NCBI GenBank assembly: GCA_033439795.1
Contig: JAUTDP010000008.1
Location: forward strand, 1,550,001-1,614,000
Source: Sordaria brevicollis
Taxonomy: Eukaryota > Ascomycota > Sordariomycetes > Sordariales > Sordariaceae
Length of the DNA: 64,000 bases
Direction: 5' to 3'
Both the position numbers and the translations under genes were made by a program. The notes beneath the pieces were generated by a model. It made no database searches, was not told the DNA's origin, and worked only from the letters and a program-made list of their open reading frames with translations. Positions 1 to 13,310 of the stretch are shown here, piece by piece (positions within the stretch are counted from its first letter, which is position 1; each line of letters starts with the position of its first letter).

Positions 1-400
1 TAAAATAAAATTCAATTTAGGTATTAATAATTTAATTATTAATAATTTAATTATTAATAGTTTAACTTTCGAAGAGTATTAGGTCGATAGGGATAGTTTC
101 GTTATTTTATAGAAGGTTATTAAATAACGTTAATTCCCGTAGTATAAGGAAATTGTTTATAAGTATATTATTTAGAGCGTTAATAATAATAGAGGATAAA
201 TTAATTACCTCTTCGATGGGTATATCGGTTTCGTCGATAACTATATTAATAGTACTATTTTTACGGTAAAATAACGGCGATGTATATTATTACCAATTTT
301 ACGAGTATACTAAATATTAATTTTATAACCGAGGTTGTTAAAAAGGCGGTAAACAAGTAAATTAAGCTATACCGTTTTCGTATAAGAGCGTAAAGTGGGG
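1..400. repeat. RIP-mutated AT-rich block, truncated by window edge
   Basis: The sequence is very AT-rich and built from TA-rich words. CpA and TpG are rare, while CpG survives (for example gtttcgtcgataac near 225-245). That is the dinucleotide signature of Neurospora RIP, which turns CpA into TpA in duplicated DNA. Composition returns to normal between about 360 and 430. No open frame of meaningful length survives, so the original element cannot be identified. It is probably the end of a dead transposable element extending to the left. Confidence 0.8.
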
Positions 401-857
401 TCTGAGGAGGTATAAAGTGGGTATTGCACTGCCCAGACCGTAGCAAAAAGTATTTAAAAATCTATACTAGGCCAGGACCAGTTGCAACCGATCATACCCT
501 TCATTTGCACGCATCAATGATTCTGGGTTAAAAGGTTGAGGTTTGTACAAATTTTCTATGTTATCCAAATTGTGATACAGAGAAGTTTGAAAAAGTCATC
601 TGTGTGGGGTTAGGGGAGAGAGATGGATAAGGAAAAAGAAAGTATGCAACCCAAATTGATGCAAAAGGTGAAGTCCTGTTTTTCCTTGTCTTCTTTCCTA
701 TCCTTTAATATCCAAAACTTTGTTTCCTCCGTCCGTTTCTTTCTCTACTTCCAGTCATTCTACCTTCAATCATCATCACTTCATTCCCATTCCCCATTCC
801 TTTTCCTCCACTTTCCCCTTTCCAACCCCATGTTTCAACTTTTACCAAGAGGCAAAT
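401..857. other. 3' flank of gla-1; no gene seen
   Basis: Normal-composition sequence between the RIP block and the gla-1 stop codon. The part just beyond the stop is strongly pyrimidine-rich on the plus strand (about 690-840), so purine-rich on the gla-1 strand. It probably contains the gla-1 3' UTR and polyadenylation site. Short open frames here have no coding character. Confidence 0.5.
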
Positions 858-2804
<1,947 letters not shown>

Positions 2805-4393
2805 TGCGATGTAGGTCAGAGGGCTTGTCGAGTAGTCTGCTGTTGCGTTGGAGACCAGGCTGGTGGTGAAATCATGGTTGCTGAGGAGGACCTGCTTGAC
2901 ATTATATATCATTTCCATCTTGACTCGTCCGGGATGTTGTTGATGGACGATCTTGTCTCGTTCACGCTCTTGGCATTACACCCCCCTTGGTAGGCTCGCT
3001 CTCTCTCGGTAGACTGACGTTAGCGCTGTCGCGGTCCGGCCGTCGTCGTTGTCGTGAACCTTGTCGTCCACTTTCCCTCCTTCCTAGCTAGTGAGTCCAA
3101 GTTCCGCACCTCAATTTCTCAAGGGCCTCGGAGGAGGGCCGGGGTCTGTTCGCGGATGAGGTTGCACTCGGTGGTTAGAGATCGGGCCTCGCAGCGTCTG
3201 TAGCGTCTTTCGATGGGTGGGAATGGGGGCAAGTGCGGGCGAGTGCGGGCGAGTGCGGCTATGGTGGTGCTAGGGTGGATAATAGAAGGAGAAGAATTGG
3301 AGAAAGGGCCGAGAAGAAGGTCTTGAGTTGTATCCGGGCATTGAGGCTCGGTCCTTTTGACTCTTTTGGATCTTGTCTCTTTTTTTCCCCTGGTCACTGG
3401 TCACGTCACGATCCTCTTCTGAGTCTTTGTCAGTGGCGGCAGTAGTCCCACAGCTGTAAGTCTACACAGCTCTATCTGCAGGAACGTTTGTTTTCCCGCC
3501 GGAGCTCTCCCTTGCTTGGTATTCGACCAGTTCGACTCATTGGAGCAGACCGATCCGGGAGCATGATAAGCTCTTGAACGTGCGGTGTTATGGTTGGTCT
3601 ATACAGAGAGAAGCGGTATGGTATGCTCTTAGAAGAGCGGTACCAAACCAGGGAATGGAGGACTGCTGACCTTCTGGGGTGGGAGACAGGAAAGATGGTG
3701 TGGTTGGCGGAGATTGGCCAGGACTGAATGGATGGACCCAAGATGGAGAGAGCTTCAACGCCTCTCTAACTGGAAAGCCATCCATCCGGCAGTGACCCAA
3801 GGCTTCATAGCATAACCCAGTTGCAGCAAAAGAAAGGCCGATATCTTGCCGTGGGCGTTTTCTACCGTCACATTGAAGAATGGTGGTGGCCATGATAGGT
3901 AAGTGGACGTCAGTGCCACCACTGCCGTGATCGATGGATGTGGATGTTACGGGGTCAAGAAAGGAATGAAACTTCAGCTGAAAAAAGGGTGTTCATGTGA
4001 AATCTGCAGAACGGTTCACTGCAGCTTGGAATCTGACCTGAGAAATCGGCGGTGGTGCGTGTGGGGCATTCTGTTACACAGGGCCCTTTGGCGCTCAAGT
4101 CTGGTTTCCCCATGATCTCGCTACGGCGGAGAAACCTCGATAATGCGGGGAACTAGGCTTGCTTTGAGCATCACGGGAACGCAATCAAAATTCCTGTGAC
4201 TTTTTGGTGTTCCCGCCCTTCTTTTTTTGACACCTGCACACATGGCAATGTGATGTACTTTGTGTTATGTGAAGGCTTAGTCTAACTTTGTCCTACCTGA
4301 GGTCTAGAATTAGAAGATATCGTGTATATCTGATTATCACGGCCCGCAAGGCACCTCTAGCTCCATCGACCATTGTTTGCGGATCTCCTTTTA
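2805..4393. other. Upstream region of gla-1; no gene seen
   Basis: About 1.6 kb between the gla-1 start and the TA-flanked element at 4394. It should hold the 5' UTR and starch/carbon-regulated promoter of gla-1. Short open frames on both strands (up to about 100 codons) lack conserved-looking composition or splice structure. No tRNA or 5S rRNA gene was recognised. Confidence 0.5.
2901..2909 (-). promoter_or_regulatory. TATA-like box upstream of gla-1
   Basis: Reads GATATATAAT on the gla-1 strand, about 100 bp upstream of the start codon. This is a plausible distance for a Neurospora core promoter. Position and sequence are the only evidence. Confidence 0.45.
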
Positions 4394-4421
4394 ACCGTGG
4401 GTATGAGGTTCGCTCGCTATA

Positions 4422-4444
4422 CCCACTCTCTTATAGAGAGTGGG
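4422..4444. repeat. Perfect hairpin in left terminal repeat
   Basis: CCCACTCTCT, a 3-nt loop (tat), then AGAGAGTGGG: a 10-bp perfect stem inside the left terminal inverted repeat of the 4394-7553 element. Confidence 0.85.
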
Positions 4445-4509
4445 GGACAAAATTGAGGGATAGGCCCTTTTTAGAGGGACAGGGAGGTCCGTGTACAATA
4501 CCCAACGTT

Positions 4510-7425
4510 AATAATACTAAAAGTCATAATATTCAATCAACTATATAAAATTAATAATATAATATTTCTAAATAATAATTATTGCTTTATATTGCTAGGA
4601 TTCTCCTCTTTCTATTACTATTTTCGTTTTTCAAAAAATTTGCGGATATCGGTAATTATCTTAATATATATAATTGGTATTATTATAGGTTCGATATTAT
4701 TAATTTCGAATACGTAATTTGCTACATTATTATATTAACGATTAGAATTAATTTTAGAAGTAGGAATTTTCTATTTCCTTAAAGTAATAACAACTTTTAT
4801 AATAGGGCGGGGTTAGGTATTAATTGGGTTATAAGTTATAATATCGAAGAAGAACGAATCCTCCTCTTTTTACTTTATTTTTTTACCTTTTTTTTATCCT
4901 CTTTATTATTATTATCGTCGGTATTAAAATCGTTATTAATTGTAAATATAATTTTAGTCGTTTTCTTTTATAATTTAGGCCTTCCTTCGCTTTATTTTTC
5001 TTTATTATTATCGTTACTATTAGTATTAGAATTTAATAAATTTTCCTCCCTAATAAATATACGCGGTAAAGAAGCGTTATTATTAGTAATAATTATTTCG
5101 TTAAGTGGTCTAATTATAAAGTTAGGAATAAAAACGGTTTTATTAATATCGATTATAAAAATTAGCGCCCTTTTACTATTATAAATTTATATTAGGTAAT
5201 AGGGGTCGTTAAAGTCGTAATAATTAATATTATAATTATTTTTTTCTAATTATTCTTCGAAAGTAAGTTGGCGTTAACGATTTTTATTATTTTTTACCCA
5301 ATTAATAGGGTCCTTCTTTTCGACCTTTTATTTATCCTTTAATATATTTAATTTTTTCTTTTACTTCTTTACGATTATTTTCAATTATTTCTTCTTTTCC
5401 GCTATTATTTCTATAATATCCCTCCTTTCTATTTCGTATTGTACTTATTTAACGGTAATATTAATTATTAATTATCCTTCTAATTTTATAATATATTTTT
5501 TAAATTTCTTCGTATTAAAGGATTCGAATCGTTAAGCGCGTTTTAACCGATATTTTTCTAAATGATTATATATTAATATTCTTTTATAGAATTTTAATTT
5601 AACCGTTCGAAACGCTATTTCGGTTTCCGTATTATAATTACCCGTATCGATATTTAATTTCGTTATTAATAAAATAAACGAATTATTATTAACTTTCTAT
5701 CGATTTTCTTACGGTATTATTTTTAGCCATTTAATCGTATCTTCCTTAATTAATTTTGTACGTAGACCCGATAAAATTAATTTTCAATTTAACGGGAAAA
5801 TATTTATTTTTTCGAAATTAATAAAAATATTAGCGCGTTTAAACGCGTAATCCCAAATATTTTATAACCCCGCGGTATATTAAACGCGATTAAAATATAA
5901 TTTATTAAAATGGAAATATTCTTTAAACTATTTTTAGTATATTACTTTTAATAATTAAAAGACGTTAATATTTATAGGTTAAAGAAAGTAAAAATTGTAC
6001 GGCGGGAGGAATAAAATAAAGATATCGAACCGTAAATAATATTTATATAAATCGATATTATAATAATTAAAAAAGGAATTTAAGATTAATAAACGGTAAA
6101 TACGTTCGTTTAACGGGGTTTTAAATCTTATAATATTATTTATTTAATTTAAGTTATATATAGAAATTCCTATCTCCTCATTATATTAATCCTTATTATA
6201 ATTAAATTATTTTATAAAATTAGAAGTTTTACTACTTTAAAGGTAAAGACCTTTCGATTAAACTATAATATAATACCTCTACGAATATTTATTAAAATAA
6301 CGGATCTAATTTAATATAATATTATTATTATTAAACGCAATATTTAATTAAGTAAAACGAATATTATTATCGAAGTTATTATTTACTATATCCTTTATTA
6401 ATTATTATTTAAAAATAATAAAAAGAGGGAGATAATAATTAGTTATATTTCCTTTACTAATTAATATAATTAATTTATAATTAATTAAATCGATAATTTC
6501 AAGTTTAATTTATATAAGGTTTTATCGGGTTAATAAATTAATAACCGGATTTAAAAAGATTTTAAAGACTTTAATTAACCCTTTTTTTCTTATTTATAAT
6601 AACGGTTATAACTTTAAAATTATTACTAAATATAATTATACGGCAACCTATTTTATTAATATTCTATATTATAAACCCGCTAAATTTATATTCATCGACG
6701 GTATATTCGAAAATATTAAAGAATTTAGCTATATTATCGACGTATTATTATATAAATAACCGTATAGCCTCAATAGGCTTTACTTTAATAGTAAAATATT
6801 ATAAGTAATTTACTTTCCACTTTTTATATTATTTTTTAGAAATAAGAGGTATTAATATAGTACGCTTAGTACGGATTTTATTTATAATATCCTCTATAAT
6901 ATTACAATTGGGTATTATCCTAATAATAGTTAATTAGTAAATATATACTTTAAGCGCTTTATTTTCTACTTTATTAAGGGTTTTTAACCTATTAATAATA
7001 CGACCTTTTAAATTAGGGTAATTTATATTTCGTAAAGCTTTATAATACTTACCTACTACGTTAAAAGAATATTTAAATATCCGAATAATATTACGAATAT
7101 TAAATTTATATTATATTTCGTTATTTTTAATAATATAGCGTAAATATTATTTACTTTAAGTAAATAAGAATTATTAAATTGCCTGGACGGGAAGGGATTC
7201 GCCCTCTTTATTTTAAGAAAGTGACGTTATACGTTAATTAAATAAAAAAAAAAAGGCTAGAATATTAAAAGATATATTACGATATTAATAGCGTATTATT
7301 ATAGGGGTAGCCGATAAGGGTAATCGATATTATATTTACGAATAACGGTAAGTTCCGAAAGGAGGATGTCGAAATAGGGAAGTTGGGTTATAATTTGTAT
7401 GCGTTTTGTTAATAAATCGAAATAG
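4510..7425. repeat. RIP-saturated DNA inside the element
   Basis: About 2.9 kb of extremely AT-rich sequence. In many 100-bp stretches CpA and TpG number zero to two, while TpA and CpG are frequent (for example 5041-5130). This indicates exhaustive C-to-T mutation on both strands by RIP, and such DNA is normally cytosine-methylated H3K9me3 heterochromatin in Neurospora. Stop codons occur in every frame. I could not recognise the ancestral protein. Confidence 0.9.
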
Positions 7426-7488
7426 GGCTACATTTGGTGTACGGACTTGATTGTCCCTCGGAAAAGGGCTTATCCCTCAATTTTGTCC

Positions 7489-7511
7489 CCCACTCTCTGC
7501 AAGAGAGTGGG
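7489..7511. repeat. Perfect hairpin in right terminal repeat
   Basis: CCCACTCTCT, loop gca, AGAGAGTGGG. This is the counterpart of the hairpin at 4422-4444, with an identical 10-bp stem and a different loop. Confidence 0.85.
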
Positions 7512-7555
7512 TGTAAGTGCTCTCCAACTCTCCAAAAACCTCACACCCACGGTTA

Positions 7556-10060
7556 GTCGGAGGCTCATCACAGTCCATGTCGGAGAATACTCTCGCTCAG
7601 ACATTTTTTTTTTCTCCATTTTGATCTCTTGTCCTAAGCTTGGCGGAGGGTATACCCGTGGCCTGTGAAAGTCTTGATAGCCAAAACCGAACCACCACGA
7701 GCATATTTTCACCATGTGTGTATAGAATCATTCTACGACTCTTTTTTCCTCTCTTCTCCATCGCAGCTTGCCCACACCCAACGACACGCTTCTCCACCCT
7801 ACGTCAGCTCATCCGGCCGGACGAAGACGTGACAAATGGTGGTCAAGCCGCGGACGATGCTGTTTGAAATCGGGCCGTCTCCATCTTGGGGGAGTCTTGT
7901 GGCGTCTGGGGGAAGGGCTTGGAGCCGTAGGGAGAAGGACCGGACGGGCAGGATGCCGAGGATATAGGACTGGAAAGGAAGTTGGGGAACCTTTGGATGG
8001 TCAAAGAAAGTTGGGCAGACAGACAGGCAGGTCGGAGCAACCCTACCTCCCCCGGACTTTTCGTCTTTCTTGGCTGCGGGCAGTTCTGACAGGACCCCTG
8101 CTTCCCCCAAAAGTTCCATTGAAAAAAACGAGGTGCCCGCACCGGCAGCTCGGCTAGCGTGGAGTGCTTGTGTGGGTGAGATCTGGGGTGGACCGCTTCG
8201 GTGCGCTTCGGATTGCCGACTGCATCTGTACTGGCGGCCGTTGTGTCAGGAACAGGAAAGAGTCCGGTTATGCTAAGAACAGGGGTGGTTTGAGTTGGAG
8301 ATGAAGGACTGAGGCTTTGACGTCCTTTATTATGCTGAAATATAGTCCAGTTGGAGATGTGAAGCAGGGTCCTTCAGGAGTCAACTGAAAAAGGTGGGAA
8401 ACGGGCGCATATCTTTTCTTCAGCGTATAAGCCGTATGGGATTAGGGTTAAGTAGTAACACTTGGGAATAACTTCAGTCCACGACAAAGTCACAACTTTT
8501 GACCCTGAACGCTTACAACCGGTGATTCGTCGAGGATGGCATAATTCCAGCTTCTCGGCATTACCGTTGTCAGGCTGGGGGGCACTGATGATGGGCAACA
8601 ACTGTCTAGCAGTTCCAGATCGCAGAGAAAGATCTGGAAGCACTACCATAACATCCACGTGCTCATCAAAGACAGACCCAGAAGAAGCTCAAGAACTTGA
8701 AAAGAAGCAGACTATTTGCGTGACGTGCAGGAGAGTTGACATGGGGATTTCACCGAAAAAGGCCGACATGCTTCGCAACTTTTAGCGCTTCACCTTCTCG
8801 GCATTGTGAACTTGGACAGACTGACCGGAGAGATGACTTTGACTCCATTCCCGGAACCAAGGTGACCGTTTGAATACTACGGTACAAGGCCACCCTGGAA
8901 TTTCTCCATGCTGAAAGAAATAACGGGAGTTTCCGACAGACAACCTGGAGGTGAGGTGAGGACGGTGGAACTTGAAGCTGACGTGAGGTTCGACACATTA
9001 TCTCGAGATATCGATGTTCTTCCCCTCAGATCGGACCTTCTTGGGGATGACAGAACATCCCATCTCACAAACCATGAGAGAGTCAGGGTCAAAGTCAGCA
9101 CAAACTGACGTTGGAGATCCCGCGCAAGTACGAACAAGCTCAACAGCACATGGACATTCGAGCATCCCACATTGACGCGGGCAAGAAATGCATGTGAACT
9201 GATGGCATGTCGGACTTGTGCTGACCGTCTCGAAAATTCACGGTGACACAGATGGGATATCTGACATGCACGGATCTTGACTGTTGATCTTCAACCACAG
9301 GGTCCAAAACACGCCATTTGAAGGCAGCAAAGCAGTCACAAAATCAAAGGTCTACGGAAAGAAATGTGGCAATTGTCATGGTTTCCCCCAGCCTCATAGG
9401 ACGACGTCCTCGGCGAACGGATTGGAATATGACTTCCCCTACATCATCCGGCGATTCCCAAGCTCAAGCCTTGCGGCGAACGAGGTTCACAGCCAGAGTT
9501 CGGTTCTTCTGGTGACCTGTCGGATGGAAATTGACATCATGGAAGAACATTTTAAAAAGAGGTTCTGGATGGCTCCTTGGTTGCCGAACTGCCTCAGCAC
9601 GTCAACCCTAGCCATAGCCTACAAGTGCAAGCACGAGCGGGCGAGGCAGGGGAGCACTGGGCACAGGTCCGTGAGGAGAAGAAAAAGAGAAGAAGAGGAA
9701 GATTTGCGGTGCGACTCCCGCTTGATATACGAAAATTTTGGAGGTGGGCCCGTGCTTTCGAATGCCAAGACAGCCCTGCAAGTTTTGGTGGATCCCGTCG
9801 GTTTCTTATCTTATCGTAGTTCCTCCCGGCCAGTGAAGAGCCAGGTCCAAGCCTGTGTGTTTGCCTGCCACTGTCAGCCTCAACTGACGTCCAGCGGTTC
9901 CACTGGCAACTTTCACTTGTCCTTGCCTCACCACTTCAGTTCTGTTCACTGCCGTGCATCATCCATCCAGACGCGACTGGTATTCCAATTTTCTTTTCGC
10001 ACCCACGACGTTCCCATAGAGGATTGCGATACCTCATTCCATTCGCATACCATATCCAAA
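7556..10060. other. Intergenic region; no gene supported
   Basis: About 2.5 kb between the TA-flanked element and the Snu66 gene. Composition is normal, so RIP did not spread here. Open frames of up to 129 codons overlap each other on both strands and have no recognisable domains or splice structure. The frame of Snu66 stays open upstream to 9284, but that part has non-coding character (see rejected items). It probably includes the Snu66 promoter and 5' UTR. Confidence 0.45.
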
Positions 10061-12080
10061 ATGGACGCCGCATCAATCGAAGAGCTCAACAAGGTGCGAC
10101 GGGCAATGGGCATGAAGCCCCTGCCCGTCCCCGGCGAAGCACCCAAAGCCAGATCACCAACTCCCGAAGGCGAAGACAAGGGCAGCACCCTCGAGACCCG
10201 CGAAGCCGCATCCTACGACAACTACAAGAAGGCTCTGGAGGCCGAAGCCGCCAAGAAGAAGCGCGAGGAGAGAGCCGCCGCCATCAAGAAGGCCCGTGAG
10301 ATGGCCCAGCGCAACGCCATTCTCGAAGGCAAGGGCATCGCCGACGATGTGGAAGATGATGAGCTAGACGCCAAGGCCTGGCTCAAGAACCAGAAGAAGC
10401 GACAAAAGCAGATCCAGGCGGCAAAGAAGGCTGAGGAGGACAAGGCTGCTGCCGAAGCTGCTGCGGCGGCTGCTGAGCACACGGCCAGGGATTTGGCTGG
10501 TGTCAAGGTTGCACACGATATGAATACGTTCCTTGAAGGTGGCGACCAGGTTCTCACGCTCAAGGATACGGGTGTGTTGGATGCCGAGGAGGAAGGAGAC
10601 GAGCTCGAAAACATTGAACTGCGCGAACGAGAGAAGCTGAACGAGAGACTCGACCTCAAGAAGAAGAAGCCACTTTATGACCCCAACGACATTGACGAGA
10701 CGGGCGAACGGACGATTCTTTCACAGTACGATGAGGAGATCAATGGCAAGAAGAAGAAGGCTTTCACACTTGGCCAGACAATCAGGTCAACAGCGACGGC
10801 AGATTCGTTGGCAGATATCTTGGATAGTGCCCCTGTTCAGAGGAAGGGGCAGACGGTTGATCTCGATATGCTTGGTATGTTGTACCCATTGTCTTTCTCC
10901 CATTGACGCGATGCTAATAGGTATTCAAACAGACGATGCCCCCGCGCCAGTTTCAGATTACATGGACGCGTCCGAAATCAAAGTCAAGAAGCCGAAAAAG
11001 AAAAAGACCAAGTCAACAAGGCGACGAGACGATGACGACGTGTTATACCCAGGAGAGACCGAAACCCCGGAGACAGAACAACAGATGGAGATTGACTCTG
11101 GTCCAAGTTACACGAAAAAGAGGAAGACATTTGACGAGGATTTCGTCGACGATGACGATCTGCAACAGTCATTGGCTCGCCAAAGATCCGCTGCGTTGAA
11201 GAAGCGAAAGACACGACCCGAAGAGCTTGCTAAGCAACTGCGCGAAGAATCCAATCAACCAGAGCCAGAAGCCGCCGAGGCGGGTGGTATCGTTATTGAC
11301 GAAATCAGCGAGTTCGTTGACGCCCTCTACGCAGAGCGCGAGGAAGAGAAGAAGGCGCCAAAGCCAAAATCTCAGCCACGGGCAGAGACAGCAGTTACGG
11401 CAATGGAGGAGGAATCATCAGACGAGGAGATGGAAGACGCTGACAAGGACGGACAACAGTCCGAGCGTGCCACATCACCAACCGGCGAGCTTCCCACAAC
11501 GGGCGTCGAAGAAGAGAAGCTTGTGGCCCAAGGCATGGCCGCCACCTTCGCCCTGCTCAAGGACCGCCGCCTCATCGACGCCGAGTCCCGCGGCTCCGAG
11601 CTCGTCAAGAACTTCCGCGAGAGCGCTCACTTCAAGGCCGAACTCGCCCGCCTAATGAAGAAGTTCGATGACGAGACCCGTCTCCAGCGTGAGCGCGACC
11701 GTGCCAGCGGCCGTCTCGACCGCATGTCAACCCGCGAGCGTGAGGAGTGGCAGCGTCAGCAGAACACGATCCGCGAGCAGCATCAGGCACGCGTCATGGA
11801 GCAGCTGTTCAGGGAAGCGTACAAGCCGACGGTGGAGCTGAAGTACGTCGATGCCGACGGCCGGTCGCTCGACCAGAAGGAGGCCTTCAAGGAGCTGTCG
11901 CACCAGTTCCACGGCAAGGGCAGCGGAAAGGGCAAGACGGATAAGCGGCTCAAGAAGCTCGAGGCGGAGAGGAGGCGGATGGCGCAGAGTATGCTTGATG
12001 CTAGTCAGAACGTGGGCATGAGCACGGCGGCGTCGCACCAGGGTAAGAAGAGGAAGGAGGCTGGTGTGCGGTTGGCGTAA
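10061..12080 (+). CDS. snu66: SART-1 family U4/U6.U5 tri-snRNP protein (Snu66)
   Basis: Nuclear pre-mRNA splicing factor of the U4/U6.U5 tri-snRNP. Two exons, 10061-10874 and 10933-12080, flank a 58-bp intron (10875-10932) with GTATGT donor, a branch site near ATGCTAATAG and an AACAG acceptor, giving 653 aa. Family hallmarks in order are DVEDDELDAKAWLKNQKKRQ, then GVKVAHDMNTFLEGGDQVLTL and KDTGVLDAEEEGDELENIEL, then a KKKKPLYDPNDID segment. An acidic/basic middle follows, and the C-terminus has VELKYVDADGRSLDQKEAF and a Lys/Arg-rich tail. Long Glu/Lys/Arg stretches suggest coiled coil. Met at 10061 is chosen because the conserved N-terminal helix (SIEELNKVRRAMGMKPLP) starts right after it and the upstream in-frame sequence is not protein-like. 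Confidence 0.93.
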
Positions 12081-13073
12081 GACGCCGATGCAGATTCCAC
12101 ATAATGTGATCAGAAACCGGCGCGTGGAAAAGGTCATTGTTTGGATTATACTATACGAGACAAGGTGCATATAACCCTTTTTATTCTATCATTCACGTTG
12201 ACTTCATTGGACTCGCTGACACGGAACGAGCCCTCTAGTGTTGAAGACAGGTGAGTCGTAAACCGTTCCGTCGAGTTGTGATACTGTCGATTGATTGTTG
12301 CCGCGAAATATTGCACCTGTGAACCCCCTTTTGCGCATGGCAATAGCATGACCCCTGGCGATCCCGGGCCCCTTTAAAAGCTCGATTAAAACAAGACCGT
12401 AAGTCAACCTATAAACTAGCACAGAACGAGGAACGGAAATGGTTCGCTGGGCTGTGAGCCCGAAATAAAACATTATTTTCGTTTTGTATCTCTAGGTATG
12501 CTTTTCTCGTAATCCTTGATGCCTTCATGCTTTCGTCGCCAGAGCTGCAAAAAACGCTCTTTTATGGTCATGATCCCAGTCCAGAAAACTGCGTGTCTCG
12601 CCCACCCTGTGGAAGGATTCCATTCTCTCGGCCCTCTAAACTGACAAGCCGCGGGCGAGCACTTGGTGGATGACGCGGAAGCTTCGGATTATGGTTTGTC
12701 GTAGCCGGAAAGTATGCACCTCAAGGAGGAGGTTGTAAGATGATTGAGAAGCCTAGGGTTCGTGTGCGTATTCCAGGTTGTATGGTAGGGAGGCAAACCC
12801 CGCAGGTCCCTCCTCCGCTCCTCCTCCTCCTCCTCTCTCCACTTGTTCTTCAATCTCCTAAAGACTTCGTCGTCGGGTTCGTCTCCCCATAATTTAGCGA
12901 TATCCGATGTCTTGGTGGCTGCCTTTCATTCTTCCATCGCCTCCTGGTGGTCATGATGATGGAGAGTTTGACAAGCGGTCCTCAGAAAACCCTCTCCAGT
13001 CCATCCCTTTCCTGCTTCCAGATTCGGTTTGCTTCCCTCTTCCCTCCGTCTTCCGCTCCTTCATGAAGCTCAT
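12081..13073. other. Intergenic between Snu66 and the small TM protein; no gene seen
   Basis: About 1 kb between convergent 3' ends (Snu66 on plus, the small TM protein on minus). It should contain both 3' UTRs. A CTCCTCCTCC-type pyrimidine run lies near 12810-12840. No conserved frame was seen. Confidence 0.45.
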
Positions 13074-13310
13074 CTAAGCATCCTCCAAAATCCTCCCACT
13101 CCCCCCACCAAACCTTCTCCGGCTCGCATCATCCCCTTCCAGCCTCGGGCCCCGGATCAACACGTCCGCGTACGCCCGCGCCGCCTCCCGGTGCCGCGTC
13201 TGCACCCACCACATGAAGAAGATGATGCTGAAGAAGAGCGTGACCCAGATCAAGACCATGCGGTTGGAGCGACGCCGGGGCGCGTAGGGGGAGAAGTAGT
13301 TGCGGGCCAT
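13074..13310 (-). CDS. Small single-pass membrane protein, 78 aa, unknown function
   Basis: A single-exon frame of 78 codons. The N-terminus is basic (MARNYFSPYAPRRRSNR), followed by one strongly hydrophobic segment at about residues 18-36 (MVLIWVTLFFSIIFFMWWV). A charged tail with AYADVLIRGPRLEGDD completes it. The positive-inside rule predicts the N-terminus in the cytosol or matrix, as in small mitochondrial or ER subunits, but no family was recognised. The clear TM segment and balanced composition favour a real gene over chance. No intron is needed. The alternative is a fortuitous frame. Confidence 0.6.
   Translation of the reverse strand: MARNYFSPYAPRRRSNRMVLIWVTLFFSIIFFMWWVQTRHREAARAYADVLIRGPRLEGDDASRRRFGGGSGRILEDA

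Larger units (their letters stand above)
4394..7553. mobile_element. 3.16-kb TA-flanked inverted-repeat element with RIP-saturated interior
   Basis: The left end (4394-4497) and right end (7436-7553) are imperfect inverted repeats starting ACCGTGGGTRTGAGGTT. They share a long core around GGGGGACAAAATTGAGGGAT. The element is bordered by TA on both sides (4392-4393 and 7554-7555), the target duplication of Tc1/mariner/Fot1-type DNA transposons. Between the ends lies about 2.9 kb with CpA and TpG almost eliminated and CpG retained, so any transposase is unreadable. The ends themselves are not visibly RIP-mutated. Either this is one dead transposon with spared termini, or a RIP-mutated element nested inside a short MITE-like element. 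Confidence 0.8.

Noticed and set aside
9284..10060. N-terminal extension of Snu66 (frame open from 9284)
   Set aside because: Composition is not protein-like, the first codon is not ATG (TTG), and the conserved SART-1 N-terminus starts at 10061.
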